Origin: Daejeonella sp.
GTDB taxonomy: Bacteria; Bacteroidota; Bacteroidia; Sphingobacteriales; Sphingobacteriaceae
Direction: 5' to 3'
Assembly (NCBI RefSeq): GCF_030684675.1
Contig: NZ_JAUXXZ010000048.1
Span: 1 to 64,000, forward strand
DNA: 64,000 nt
In this document: piece by piece, positions 36,433 through 45,510 of the stretch
Layout of the letters: each line of letters starts with the position of its first letter
Numbering within the stretch: position 1 is the first letter of the stretch
Notes under the pieces: generated by a model
Told to the model about the DNA's origin: nothing
The model's input: the letters and a program-made list of their open reading frames with translations, nothing else
Database searches by the model: none
Position numbers and translations under genes: made by a program

Positions 36433-38964
36433 TCAATATTTAAAACTATACGATATTGAAGGAATAACTCCTGAAAATGATTCTTCAAAGCCTATATTTC
36501 TGTGGGATTCAAGTTGTGTAACCCTGTAAAACAAAGGATTTCTTCGACTGTACAAATTGTATATCCCAAAAGTCCAGATACTTAGAAATTTCTTTTTAAC
36601 ATCATTTTCTTTAATTTTTGGCTTTAATTCGGCAACAAGATCTAACCTGCTATAATCAGGGAACCTGGAGCTGTTCCTGCCTTCATATATAGGAACTTTG
36701 GAACCATTATCAGTAAAAAACCCCACAGGTAGAGTTACTGGTCGTCCATTACTATAGTTGAAGAACGTGCTGACTGTTAGTCTATTGCTGAAATGATAAC
36801 TTCCACTAATTTTAAAATCATTAGGCAGGTCATAAATGGCCGGATATTTTAGCCCGGAATTAATTCCCATGATCTTTCTGAACGACCTTGAATAGATATA
36901 ACTCAACTCCCCGGTGAGTCTCCCTGTTTTCTTCGCGAAGGTGATTTCCGAACCATAGGCCGTTCCTTCACCAAATCGAAGGCTACTCTCAAATAAGGGA
37001 TTAAAAACTATTTGTGAATGATCTGTCAGGTCGGCCTGATTGTACATTTTTTTATAATACAATCCGACTTCAATGAAATACCACCTATTCACCAGGTGAG
37101 TATAAGCTGTTGAAAAAACGTCTGATTGTTGTTGTTTCACTTTTGAATTGGCTGGTATCCATGTCTCGAATGACGAATATGAAATCTCATTATTTTGCAC
37201 TAATTGCAAATTTTGTGAATTCCTCATATAAGAGATTTTTAAGGCCTGATTGGAATTGAAGCTGTATTGAAGTTGTAAGCGTGGTTCGAAATTATAGACC
37301 GTTTTATTTTTTTCAAGCCTGTTTACTCTATTCTCCTCTTCTGCTGCAAATATCCCGGCCCGGAATCCGTAATTTAAATATAGTTCCGGAGACAGATTCC
37401 TATCCTGATTGAAATATGCCCCATAATCGTTCACACGGAATCTGTTCAAGCTCAAATTTGAAATATAGTCGGCAGTTTCTCCGGGTCTGAAATGATGCCT
37501 TGTGCCGGATATCCCAAATTGAATAGTATTGCCTGCACGCTTATAAAATGTAAAGTCACCTTTCAACCCTAAATCCCTTATCCCTGTGAGCCATTCCTTA
37601 TTAATTGTTGCTAAACTGGTAATATCCAGAGCATTGATATAATTGCTGTAAATAGCAGAAAAGTTCACAAATAACCTCGGATTAAAAATATGATTAAACC
37701 TGAATGTTGAAGTGGTATTACTCCAATTGTTTGAGTAATTATTGTCTGTAAATAAATGATCAAATCCTTGATAGACAGAGAAATACACCCGATTGCTTTT
37801 ATTTAAAATGTAGTTAGTCTTAAAGTTAAAATCATAGTAATTGGCATTTATATTAAAAAACCGAAAACCGCTATTATACAGATCAGTTAAACTGCGTCTG
37901 AAGGAAATCAAGTAAGAACTTTTATCTTTTACAAAGGGTCCCTCCGCAGCAAATCTTGCAGAAAGCAAGCTTATTCCGCCTTTGATATGAAAATCATTTA
38001 AATTTCCTTCTTCTAACTTTATATCAATAACCGAAGAAAGTCGGCCTCCGAGATTTGCAGGTATATAATCTTTGTAGATTTGGAGCTTCTTAATCGCGTC
38101 TATGTTAAAGATAGATATTAAACCAAACAGGTGCGATGGATTATAGACAGGGGCCTCATCCACCAGGACTAGATTTTGATCCAGGTTACCGCCTCTTATC
38201 GAAAGACCTGAACTTCCTTCAGATGGGTTTTTTACTCCGGATTGCATTTGCAATGCTTTGATCACATCTGCTTCCCCCGCATAGAATGGCATGCCCTTTA
38301 ATTGAGATGGAGAAATGCTTTTAACGGAATTTAGGGTTTCTATAGAATCGGATGCGGGGGCAGTTACGTAGACTTCCTGCATGTTAAAAGTCGACCTCTT
38401 TAGCCCTATGCTCAGATAATTATTCTTTTGAAGGTTAAGATCCTGAACTTTGGTTTCATACCCTATATATGATGCAGTGAGGGTATAAGCATCTGCTGGC
38501 AATGAAATGGAGTAATAACCATATTGATTAGTGACACCCTTCACTTGATTAATTTGCAGGGTAGCCCCTATTAAATTCTCCCCCGTTTCTGCATCATACA
38601 CGATACCATTTATCGTACGAATTGAAACGGGAGACCGGGTAATAACAATACTGCTGGCCACCTCCCTGAACTGCAGACCGGTACCATTAAAGATAACCTG
38701 TAAGATAATTTCTACTTTTTGTGCAGAAAAGGCTTGTGCAGAAATTCTTCGATTGAGAATTATTGCAGGATCGTAAGCAAATGATATCTGACTTACCTTC
38801 TGCAACTCTTGAATCGCTTCATTTAACGTAATTCTGTTGAATGAGATTGAAACAATTTTATTCAACAGACTGTCTTGAGCCAATGAAATTTCAAAGCTTG
38901 AGAAGATGAGAACTAGTATAAAGGTCGTATTTTTAAACCACTTGTTAAAATGCACGAAAGTCAA
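36433..38964 (-). CDS. TonB-dependent receptor with STN signalling domain
   Basis: An 843-residue outer-membrane receptor. After the signal peptide (TTFILVLIFSSFEISLAQ) comes an STN domain (about 35-105, ITLNEAIQELQKVSQISFAY) that in this family contacts FecR. A carboxypeptidase-regulatory-like domain (NGIVYDAETGENLIGATLQI), the plug (GVKNPSEGSSGLSIRGGNLD) and a 22-strand barrel ending in SISYSFKY follow. It is the first receptor after fecI-fecR, which fits the signalling role. The start codon is TTG or a GTG three codons later; no ATG is near. Confidence 0.93.
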   Translation of the reverse strand: MTFVHFNKWFKNTTFILVLIFSSFEISLAQDSLLNKIVSISFNRITLNEAIQELQKVSQISFAYDPAIILNRRISAQAFSAQKVEIILQVIFNGTGLQFREVASSIVITRSPVSIRTINGIVYDAETGENLIGATLQINQVKGVTNQYGYYSISLPADAYTLTASYIGYETKVQDLNLQKNNYLSIGLKRSTFNMQEVYVTAPASDSIETLNSVKSISPSQLKGMPFYAGEADVIKALQMQSGVKNPSEGSSGLSIRGGNLDQNLVLVDEAPVYNPSHLFGLISIFNIDAIKKLQIYKDYIPANLGGRLSSVIDIKLEEGNLNDFHIKGGISLLSARFAAEGPFVKDKSSYLISFRRSLTDLYNSGFRFFNINANYYDFNFKTNYILNKSNRVYFSVYQGFDHLFTDNNYSNNWSNTTSTFRFNHIFNPRLFVNFSAIYSNYINALDITSLATINKEWLTGIRDLGLKGDFTFYKRAGNTIQFGISGTRHHFRPGETADYISNLSLNRFRVNDYGAYFNQDRNLSPELYLNYGFRAGIFAAEEENRVNRLEKNKTVYNFEPRLQLQYSFNSNQALKISYMRNSQNLQLVQNNEISYSSFETWIPANSKVKQQQSDVFSTAYTHLVNRWYFIEVGLYYKKMYNQADLTDHSQIVFNPLFESSLRFGEGTAYGSEITFAKKTGRLTGELSYIYSRSFRKIMGINSGLKYPAIYDLPNDFKISGSYHFSNRLTVSTFFNYSNGRPVTLPVGFFTDNGSKVPIYEGRNSSRFPDYSRLDLVAELKPKIKENDVKKKFLSIWTFGIYNLYSRRNPLFYRVTQLESHRNIGFEESFSGVIPSISYSFKY

Positions 38965-39008
38965 ATATCAATACACCTCAAATTTACGTATTAAAAAGAT
39001 AGCTTCTG

Positions 39009-40016
39009 TTATTTGGCAGATACCAAGTAGAATACTCCATTTTTAGAAACGATATTTATCTGCAAAGTTTCAGCGATCACTTTCAAAACATCTTTAATTT
39101 TTTGCTTTTTGAACTCACCCGTAAATTTCCGGGAATTTAAATTTGAGCTTTGTATGATAATTTTCCGATGATAAACGGATTCCAACGTCCTCACCACCTC
39201 TGGCAATGCTGTAGCGTTAAAATTAATAACATGGTCTGTATACGCTTTATAGTTTGAATCCTGAAGTTTTACTTTCTTAATATATTTTTTAGAAATATGG
39301 TAATATGCTGCGTCTCCTGCATTTAAAATGGTCTCTGATGCATTACCTGCAATATGAAGCTTCACTTGCCCGGTGCTCACTACCACGTCAATTTGGCTTT
39401 GAGCAAGCTTAACATTAAAACTAGTACCGATATCTGTAACTTCTAAATCCTTATAATGAATCGAAAATGGTTTTTCAGGATTGTGAACCACATTTATAAA
39501 GCATTCGCCTTTTATAAGTTCCAGCTCTCTAACCTTCTGAAAATTGCTCTTGGAGTAACTGAGTTCAGAATTAGCATTTAAAACTAACTTAGTGCCGTCT
39601 GGAAGTTCATAAGTGTTTTGAACAGAGCCAGCTTTGAGTAAAACTTTATCGTTGCTACTCATAAAGTAAAATACTAGTGCTGACACCAGTATAAAAGAAG
39701 CTGCAATCCTAAGCCAGCCCCGCGCAGAGAAATTTACAACTTTTGGGTTATTACCAACGGTAGAATTTGAAGCAAGATTCAATTTTTTATGTAAAACTTC
39801 TAAGGATTCATTGGGTTTAAGGTTTTTATATTGCTCTAAGAGACCTAATTCCTCATTTAACTTGATAACATCTAGATAGTAGGTTTCATTGTCAGGACTC
39901 TTTAGCCGCCATTCTTTTAACCTGATTGAATTCTCGGCTGAGATGGTACCCTCCATTTCCTCTGTGATGAGTTCCAGAAAGTCAGATTCTTGCCCATTAA
40001 AATTTAAATTACTCAT
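39009..40016 (-). CDS. FecR-family anti-sigma regulator
   Basis: A 335-residue single-pass membrane regulator. The cytoplasmic N-terminal part (about 1-85) binds the sigma factor. A membrane segment follows (WLRIAASFILVSALVFYFM, about 88-106), then the periplasmic FecR domain (YELPDGTKLVLNANSELSY, DIGTSFNVKL) and a C-terminal STN-contacting domain (YHRKIIIQSSNLNSRKFTG). It should transmit the state of the STN-bearing receptor to the FecI-type sigma factor encoded just upstream. Confidence 0.94.
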   Translation of the reverse strand: MSNLNFNGQESDFLELITEEMEGTISAENSIRLKEWRLKSPDNETYYLDVIKLNEELGLLEQYKNLKPNESLEVLHKKLNLASNSTVGNNPKVVNFSARGWLRIAASFILVSALVFYFMSSNDKVLLKAGSVQNTYELPDGTKLVLNANSELSYSKSNFQKVRELELIKGECFINVVHNPEKPFSIHYKDLEVTDIGTSFNVKLAQSQIDVVVSTGQVKLHIAGNASETILNAGDAAYYHISKKYIKKVKLQDSNYKAYTDHVINFNATALPEVVRTLESVYHRKIIIQSSNLNSRKFTGEFKKQKIKDVLKVIAETLQINIVSKNGVFYLVSAK

Positions 40017-40040
40017 CTCGCTCTATAGACAATGATTGTT

Positions 40041-40622
40041 TTAAAAAGTCCTATTTAAGAATTGAATAAAAATTAAGATCAAAATTAGTATTCCACCATT
40101 TCCAACAATTTCTTTAATCTTTTTGTAGGCATAGGTCAAATGGTTTTTAACTGTTTTTATGGAAATATTAAGTTGATCTGCAATTTCCTGTTGTTTCCGT
40201 TTTTCATACTTACTCATCAGTAAGACCTTTTGACACTGTGGAGGTAGAAGCTGGATTGCCCGCTCAATATTGATAAGTCTTTCTTCCAAAGTTTCAGCCT
40301 CCTCTTCAATTTCATTAATCATTTCCCGCTCATAACGCCCTTGGTTTTCAAAAAGCCCTTTTTGACTTTTAAGGACATTTAAAGAAGTATTTATCACTGC
40401 TTTTGATAAATAACTGCTAAGGGATTGGGTAATATTAAGATTGCCGGAGTGATTCCAGATTTTAATAAAAACATCATGAACGACTTCCTCCGCCAGTTCC
40501 TGGTTACGGGTGTACTTGAAGGAAATAATATATAATTTCTTATAGTAATTGATATACAGCTTATCAAATGCTGCCTGATTCTTAGAAGAAATAGCCTGCA
40601 GGATTTCATTGTCAGTAAGCAT
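40041..40622 (-). CDS. ECF RNA polymerase sigma factor, FecI-like
   Basis: A sigma-70 ECF factor of about 193 residues. Region 2 is visible as AAFDKLYINYYKKLYIISFKY through ELAEEVVHDVFIKIWNH, and region 4 as LPPQCQKVLLMSKYEKRKQQ and ISIKTVKNHLTYAYKKI. I place the start at ATG 40622 (MLTDNEILQAI); a TTG six codons earlier is possible. The C-terminus is hydrophobic (GGILILILIFIQFL), which is unusual and may tether the factor to the membrane. It heads the receptor locus and probably transcribes it. Confidence 0.93.
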   Translation of the reverse strand: MLTDNEILQAISSKNQAAFDKLYINYYKKLYIISFKYTRNQELAEEVVHDVFIKIWNHSGNLNITQSLSSYLSKAVINTSLNVLKSQKGLFENQGRYEREMINEIEEEAETLEERLINIERAIQLLPPQCQKVLLMSKYEKRKQQEIADQLNISIKTVKNHLTYAYKKIKEIVGNGGILILILIFIQFLNRTF

Positions 40623-40872
40623 TTTAAAATCTGTTTCCAACTATTCTATTGATAAATCCATATTCCTTCCAGTTGCATCATCAACCCTGGTATTCATTTA
40701 CCTAAATAAGATATACTTTTGCATTAACTTATACAAAGAACTGAATAATATTTTCCTGTTAAAGTAAAAATATAAGCACACGAACTATATATAGCTATGG
40801 CAGGCACCCATCGGTTAGTAAATATCATAATCCTTATTAAATTATAACAAAGATTATCGGAATACCACTTTT

Positions 40873-42072
40873 TTAGGCTGCTGCTGTCTTTAATGCCGAA
40901 AGATAAACGACAACAACACAAGTTATTATAGCCGTAGTAATAAATGTTGCCATTGAACCAAAATTAAACCATAACACCCCGGCCACGCTGCTGGCTATCA
41001 TGGTGCAGATGCTTTGAAAGCCGGCAAATGTGCCAATAGCCGTAGCCGTATCTCTTTTGTCGGTAATATTTGAAATCCAGGCTTTTGAAATACCTTCTGT
41101 CGCTGCAGCATAAACCCCGTATAAGAAGAATAGAGCAAAAAAAAGGTACAAATTTGTGTTGAAGGCCATTCCTATGTAAACTATAGCAAATAGTATTAAG
41201 CCTCCTATAAATATATTCTTTAATCCTAAACGGTCAGCGATTATCCCCAGGGGATAGGCAAACAGCGCATAAACAACATTGTAAAAGATATAGGTACCTA
41301 TAGTTGCCATATCACTTAACCCATTTTCCTTTAATTTAAGCAACAGGAAAACGTCGGAACTATTAAATAATGTAAACAAAAGCAACCCTAAGACCAATTT
41401 CCGGTATTGAGGCGGACTTTTTTTCCAATAGCTCACAAAATTAAAAAAAGAAGTATTTATCCTGCTTGCCTTTGGAACAGGATTTTTATCTTTTAATAAA
41501 AAAGTGAACCCTATTGCGATAATGCCAGGAATAAAAGCAAAATAAAATAACATTTTATAATTGCCCGGGTAAAAATAAAGAAAACCCAATGCTAGCAGAG
41601 GGCCAATAGCAGCTCCCAATGTATCCATAGAACGGTGAAATCCAAAAACTGCTCCTTTTGTTTCTAGTTTAGTTTCATCAGATAACATCGCATCTCTGGC
41701 TCCCGTCCGGATCCCTTTTCCAAGGCGATCTACCGTCTTGGCAGAAAATATCCAAAATGGGAAAGCCCATATTGCCATCATGGGTTTAGACAAAGCGCTC
41801 AGAAGGTAGCCCCATTGAACAAATGGCAAACGCTTGCCCGAATTATCTGATAGCTTTCCGAAATAGCCTTTGCTTAATCCTGCAATCGCTTCTGCAAATC
41901 CTTCAAGAACCCCTATCAGGACAATGGAGAATCCAATACTTTTTAAATAGATTGGCATCACCGGATACAGCATTTCACTGGCAATATCTGTAAATAAGCT
42001 TACCAGAGACAATATCCAGACCGTTTTGGTAATGATCTTTCCAGGTTTGCTTGAAATGTTATAATCTTCCAC
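40873..42072 (-). CDS. MFS transporter
   Basis: A 399-residue, 12-segment major-facilitator protein. The loop between TM2 and TM3 carries GYFGKLSDNSGKRLPFVQWG, the usual MFS signature position, and GLGKGIRTGARDAMLS follows. This pattern matches the UhpC/RhmT-like multidrug group of Bacteroidota, but the substrate is unknown. The start is GTG at 42072. A decayed fragment of a second copy lies at 48165-48305. Confidence 0.9.
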   Translation of the reverse strand: MEDYNISSKPGKIITKTVWILSLVSLFTDIASEMLYPVMPIYLKSIGFSIVLIGVLEGFAEAIAGLSKGYFGKLSDNSGKRLPFVQWGYLLSALSKPMMAIWAFPFWIFSAKTVDRLGKGIRTGARDAMLSDETKLETKGAVFGFHRSMDTLGAAIGPLLALGFLYFYPGNYKMLFYFAFIPGIIAIGFTFLLKDKNPVPKASRINTSFFNFVSYWKKSPPQYRKLVLGLLLFTLFNSSDVFLLLKLKENGLSDMATIGTYIFYNVVYALFAYPLGIIADRLGLKNIFIGGLILFAIVYIGMAFNTNLYLFFALFFLYGVYAAATEGISKAWISNITDKRDTATAIGTFAGFQSICTMIASSVAGVLWFNFGSMATFITTAIITCVVVVYLSALKTAAA

Positions 42073-42202
42073 TCTTGAAATTTTAAAACCTATGTCACTG
42101 AAATCATTGGCAATATATGGAATCGGGTTTAGCAGCCTGAGTAACTGCTAAGCATTAACCTGGCTTCAAATGATGAATTTACCTAAAGTAAAAAAATCAT
42201 TC

Positions 42203-44605
42203 TTAATTGGTTTGTTTCAATAATTTATTAAATAAAATTTTAGCTGAATCATTTACCAACAAATTGGCTAAAACAAAAAAACCTAAGGTGGCAGCAATGG
42301 TTGAAACCGGCAGTCTGGCAAATCCGGGGAAGCCGGCAGCCAACAGAATGAATACTACAAATACATCAGCTACAATCACAATCAACAATAACTTACTGAT
42401 GGGTTCCTGATAAAAACGTTTATCGGTCCTGATTACAAGTATGGAAATGATGCTTGAGAAAAACAGACATGCAAAACCCAATGAGTGATAAACATTCGCG
42501 TCCTGTATGTTAAACATCGATTTGGCAGTAAAAAACCAGATCGTACACTCCGCAAATAAAAGCAGGCCCAGGAATAACCCTTTTTTGATCAGGGGTTTTA
42601 TATCCCAGCTGGCGGGTTGTCTGCTCCAGCTTACTTTGTCTGCTGCAAGAGCCAGCACCACAAAATCGATCAAAAATAGCATTAAGACCATGTCAATAGT
42701 GGCTACAACAAATTCTTTAGTGATAATAAATGAAACACATACAAACAAAATGGTCTGAATGGTCTTCGCCAGCTTATTTACAGTATAATTAGATATGCGG
42801 ACATGGATACTGCGTCCCACTTTTATCAATTCAAGAATCTGCTGCAAACCTTCCTTTAATAATATTATACTAGCTGCTTGTTTGGCTACGTCAGTGGCAT
42901 TCCTTACCGCAATACCCACTTCTGCCTGTTTAAGGGCAGGGGCGTCATTTACGCCGTCGCCTGTCATTCCTACAATGTGTTTTTGCTGCTGCAGATTTTT
43001 AACAATATTAAATTTATCTTCCGGCAACACTTCGGCAAAACCATTATGGCTTTGTATAGCAGAATATCCGGCACCCCTTTCAAACTGTGCCCTTACATCT
43101 GCAATAGAAACTACATTACTGCCAATTCCCACCTGACTGGCAATTTCTTTTCCGATGGGCAGGGCATCGCCTGTAAGCATTTTTATATCAATACCCAATG
43201 CTTTGATATCTGCAAGCATGACCCGGGCATCAGGCCGCGGGGGATCATATAATGCTGCTATACCCACCATTTCAAAATCTGTTTCATTTTCAGCCTTTGC
43301 AACAGCAATTGTTTTAAATCCTTTATGTGCCCATTCATCAACCATGGCATCCATTATATATTCATTAAAACCACATAGCTTTTTAATGGCTGTATAAGCT
43401 CCTTTTGCAACGGAAAATTTCCTGTCATTTGCTTCCACAGTTGCTTCTGTATGTTTAACTGTTGCATTAAAAGGGATGAATTTTAATTGCCGGTAATCTT
43501 TGGGTAATAACGATTTTTTTTCTGCATCTTCTATAAACGCCAGGTCAATCCCATCTTCATCTGCTTTTACAGAAGCCATCGTACCGTACAGAATAACATC
43601 ATCTTCTTTAAAATTCTCTGCTGCAATTGTTTGCTGCAGCGTTAATTCATTTTTTGTAATGGTTCCTGTTTTGTCAATACAAAGTATTGTCAGTGTGGCT
43701 GCATCTTCCGTGGCACTTAATCTGCTTACCAGTAAGCCATTTTCTGCGAGTTCCTTTGACCCCCTCGCCATGCTGATGGTGAACATAGCTGGCAATCCCA
43801 CCGGTACAGCAGAAACCATAAGAATTAAAATAAGCGGAAGGATCGAAAGGAAACTTTGTCCGCCAAGCAGCCCGATAACTGTAGTAACAGCAAGAATGGA
43901 AATAACAGCAATAAACAATAGTTTCACTACTTTAGCCACTACTTCTTCCATGTGCATTTTGTGGCTTGCCGTCATGACCAATTTTGCAGTTTTACCAAAG
44001 AATGTTTGTGTACCAGTGGCTACGACCATTGCAGTACCCTCACCGCCTTTGGCTATGGAGCCTGCAAAAATCGCATCGTTTTCTCTTACGTCTATCAAGG
44101 CTGTTTCACCTGTAAGGGCAGATTTGTCGGCCTTTAACTCTCCATCAAGCAGTTTCATATCTGCCGTTAAAAAATCGCCCATGCGGATACGAACAATGTC
44201 CCCCGGCACTAATTCTTTAGAAGGTAGTTGTTGCCAGATGCTATTTCGCAAAACCCTTACCATTACCTGCAATTGCTGCTGCAGGGCGGCTACTGTCTTT
44301 GCTGCTTTCAGTTCATTAAAAAAACCAATAAGACCGTTAAAAATCAACAAGCCTAAAATTACATAAGCATCAAATGTTTTATTCAATAAGAAAGAAATAA
44401 CAATGGTTCCTTCCAGCATCCAGGCAGTTAGTCCTGAAAATTTCCGGACTAATAACAATATTCCGGGTGTATGTGTTTCTTTCACTTCATTATAGCCATA
44501 TTGTTGCCGAAGGGTCGCAATAACGGGATCAGACAAACCGGTTATTATATCAGTTGTCTGGATTGGCGTTGAAGGTTTTATTATTTCTGTTTCTTTTTGC
44601 GTCAT
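42203..44605 (-). CDS. Plasma-membrane proton-efflux P-type ATPase (type IIIA)
   Basis: An 800-residue P-type ATPase. All catalytic landmarks are present: actuator loop LTGET (about 164-168), phosphorylation site D311 in DKTGTITKNE, the hinge MLTGDALPIGKEIA and GDGVNDAPALKQAEVGIA. The N-terminal cation-ATPase domain with GLSDPVIATLRQQYGYNEV and the shortened C-terminus fit the proton-pumping subgroup found in plants, fungi, archaea and some bacteria, rather than metal or calcium pumps. It would export protons using ATP, useful for pH homeostasis. Confidence 0.92.
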   Translation of the reverse strand: MTQKETEIIKPSTPIQTTDIITGLSDPVIATLRQQYGYNEVKETHTPGILLLVRKFSGLTAWMLEGTIVISFLLNKTFDAYVILGLLIFNGLIGFFNELKAAKTVAALQQQLQVMVRVLRNSIWQQLPSKELVPGDIVRIRMGDFLTADMKLLDGELKADKSALTGETALIDVRENDAIFAGSIAKGGEGTAMVVATGTQTFFGKTAKLVMTASHKMHMEEVVAKVVKLLFIAVISILAVTTVIGLLGGQSFLSILPLILILMVSAVPVGLPAMFTISMARGSKELAENGLLVSRLSATEDAATLTILCIDKTGTITKNELTLQQTIAAENFKEDDVILYGTMASVKADEDGIDLAFIEDAEKKSLLPKDYRQLKFIPFNATVKHTEATVEANDRKFSVAKGAYTAIKKLCGFNEYIMDAMVDEWAHKGFKTIAVAKAENETDFEMVGIAALYDPPRPDARVMLADIKALGIDIKMLTGDALPIGKEIASQVGIGSNVVSIADVRAQFERGAGYSAIQSHNGFAEVLPEDKFNIVKNLQQQKHIVGMTGDGVNDAPALKQAEVGIAVRNATDVAKQAASIILLKEGLQQILELIKVGRSIHVRISNYTVNKLAKTIQTILFVCVSFIITKEFVVATIDMVLMLFLIDFVVLALAADKVSWSRQPASWDIKPLIKKGLFLGLLLFAECTIWFFTAKSMFNIQDANVYHSLGFACLFFSSIISILVIRTDKRFYQEPISKLLLIVIVADVFVVFILLAAGFPGFARLPVSTIAATLGFFVLANLLVNDSAKILFNKLLKQTN

Positions 44606-44678
44606 GATTCAAAGCGGATTTGTCAAATAATAGTGACCGATTTTCCTTACATCTTCTTCCAGTCAGTTGCTTTTAAAT

Positions 44679-45458
44679 CTACTTTTGTTTATTTGTTCCA
44701 GGAAGAAAGATTTCTTGCAACAGATCATAAAGTGCAGGGTGTTTTTGTTGCATTAAGTGCGGTTGCTCAAAAAAATACTCTGATGCCACAGCTAAAAATT
44801 CTGCTTCATTTGTTGCGCCATAAGAATTAATATCCGACCGCCCCGATTGTATCAATCGTATTTCCTGATGAATTCTTTTAAGCCAGGGTATGGCGTATAT
44901 ATGCGGTAGTAAGGCACCGGGATAACCGTCGGTGTCGCCATCTGATTTGTCTACTAAATGCACAAACTCATGAATTGCGGTGTTTGATTTATCTGTGTGG
45001 TTTAAAAAGCCATTCCGCAAATGATACTGCGATAATATCATTACATTTTGCATGGGGCCGGTACCCACCATGCCCAGCACATTGCGATCCCGTCCTTCAA
45101 GTTCGTAACTTTCATCAAAAGAGCCGGGATATATCAAAACTTCATGAATGTTTCTATATTCCCAGTTTTTGAAGGCGAAAATGGGTATGATAGCTGCCGA
45201 AGCCACAAAAACCTTGTCAGTATCCTCTACGATGGTTTCTACTCCGGTTATTGTAACTTTTTCAAGAAAAGAAGATACCCTTTGTTCAAATTCATTTTTT
45301 TCGGCATCCGAAAGCTGCTGGTAATAGCTAACATAGCTGGATAGAATTTTCCTTTCAATAGCTATATCTGGTATTGGAAGGGATCTTTTTTTCTTAAATG
45401 CGGATAAAACAATCACTCCGACAATCAATAATGAAAATATTATAATTAATGCCTGCAT
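44679..45458 (-). CDS. MtfA-like zinc peptidase (M90)
   Basis: A 259-residue protein with one N-terminal membrane anchor (LIIIFSLLIVGVIVLSAF) and an MtfA-type catalytic domain. The zinc site is H163-E-F-V-H167 in AIHEFVHLVDKSDG, and the upstream LIYPGSF block is typical. E. coli MtfA binds Mlc and has aminopeptidase activity; no Mlc homologue is visible here, so the target is unknown. It lies between the proton ATPase and mprF, all on the minus strand. Confidence 0.9.
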   Translation of the reverse strand: MQALIIIFSLLIVGVIVLSAFKKKRSLPIPDIAIERKILSSYVSYYQQLSDAEKNEFEQRVSSFLEKVTITGVETIVEDTDKVFVASAAIIPIFAFKNWEYRNIHEVLIYPGSFDESYELEGRDRNVLGMVGTGPMQNVMILSQYHLRNGFLNHTDKSNTAIHEFVHLVDKSDGDTDGYPGALLPHIYAIPWLKRIHQEIRLIQSGRSDINSYGATNEAEFLAVASEYFFEQPHLMQQKHPALYDLLQEIFLPGTNKQK

Positions 45459-45510
45459 GCCTCTTTTAGCCTATAAATAACCATCCACTAATCAACATTG
45501 TTTTCATCAC

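Noticed and set aside
43500-44366. A 288-codon plus-strand ORF
   Set aside because: It lies wholly inside the P-type ATPase gene on the other strand and has no recognisable protein pattern, so it is a shadow of that gene.
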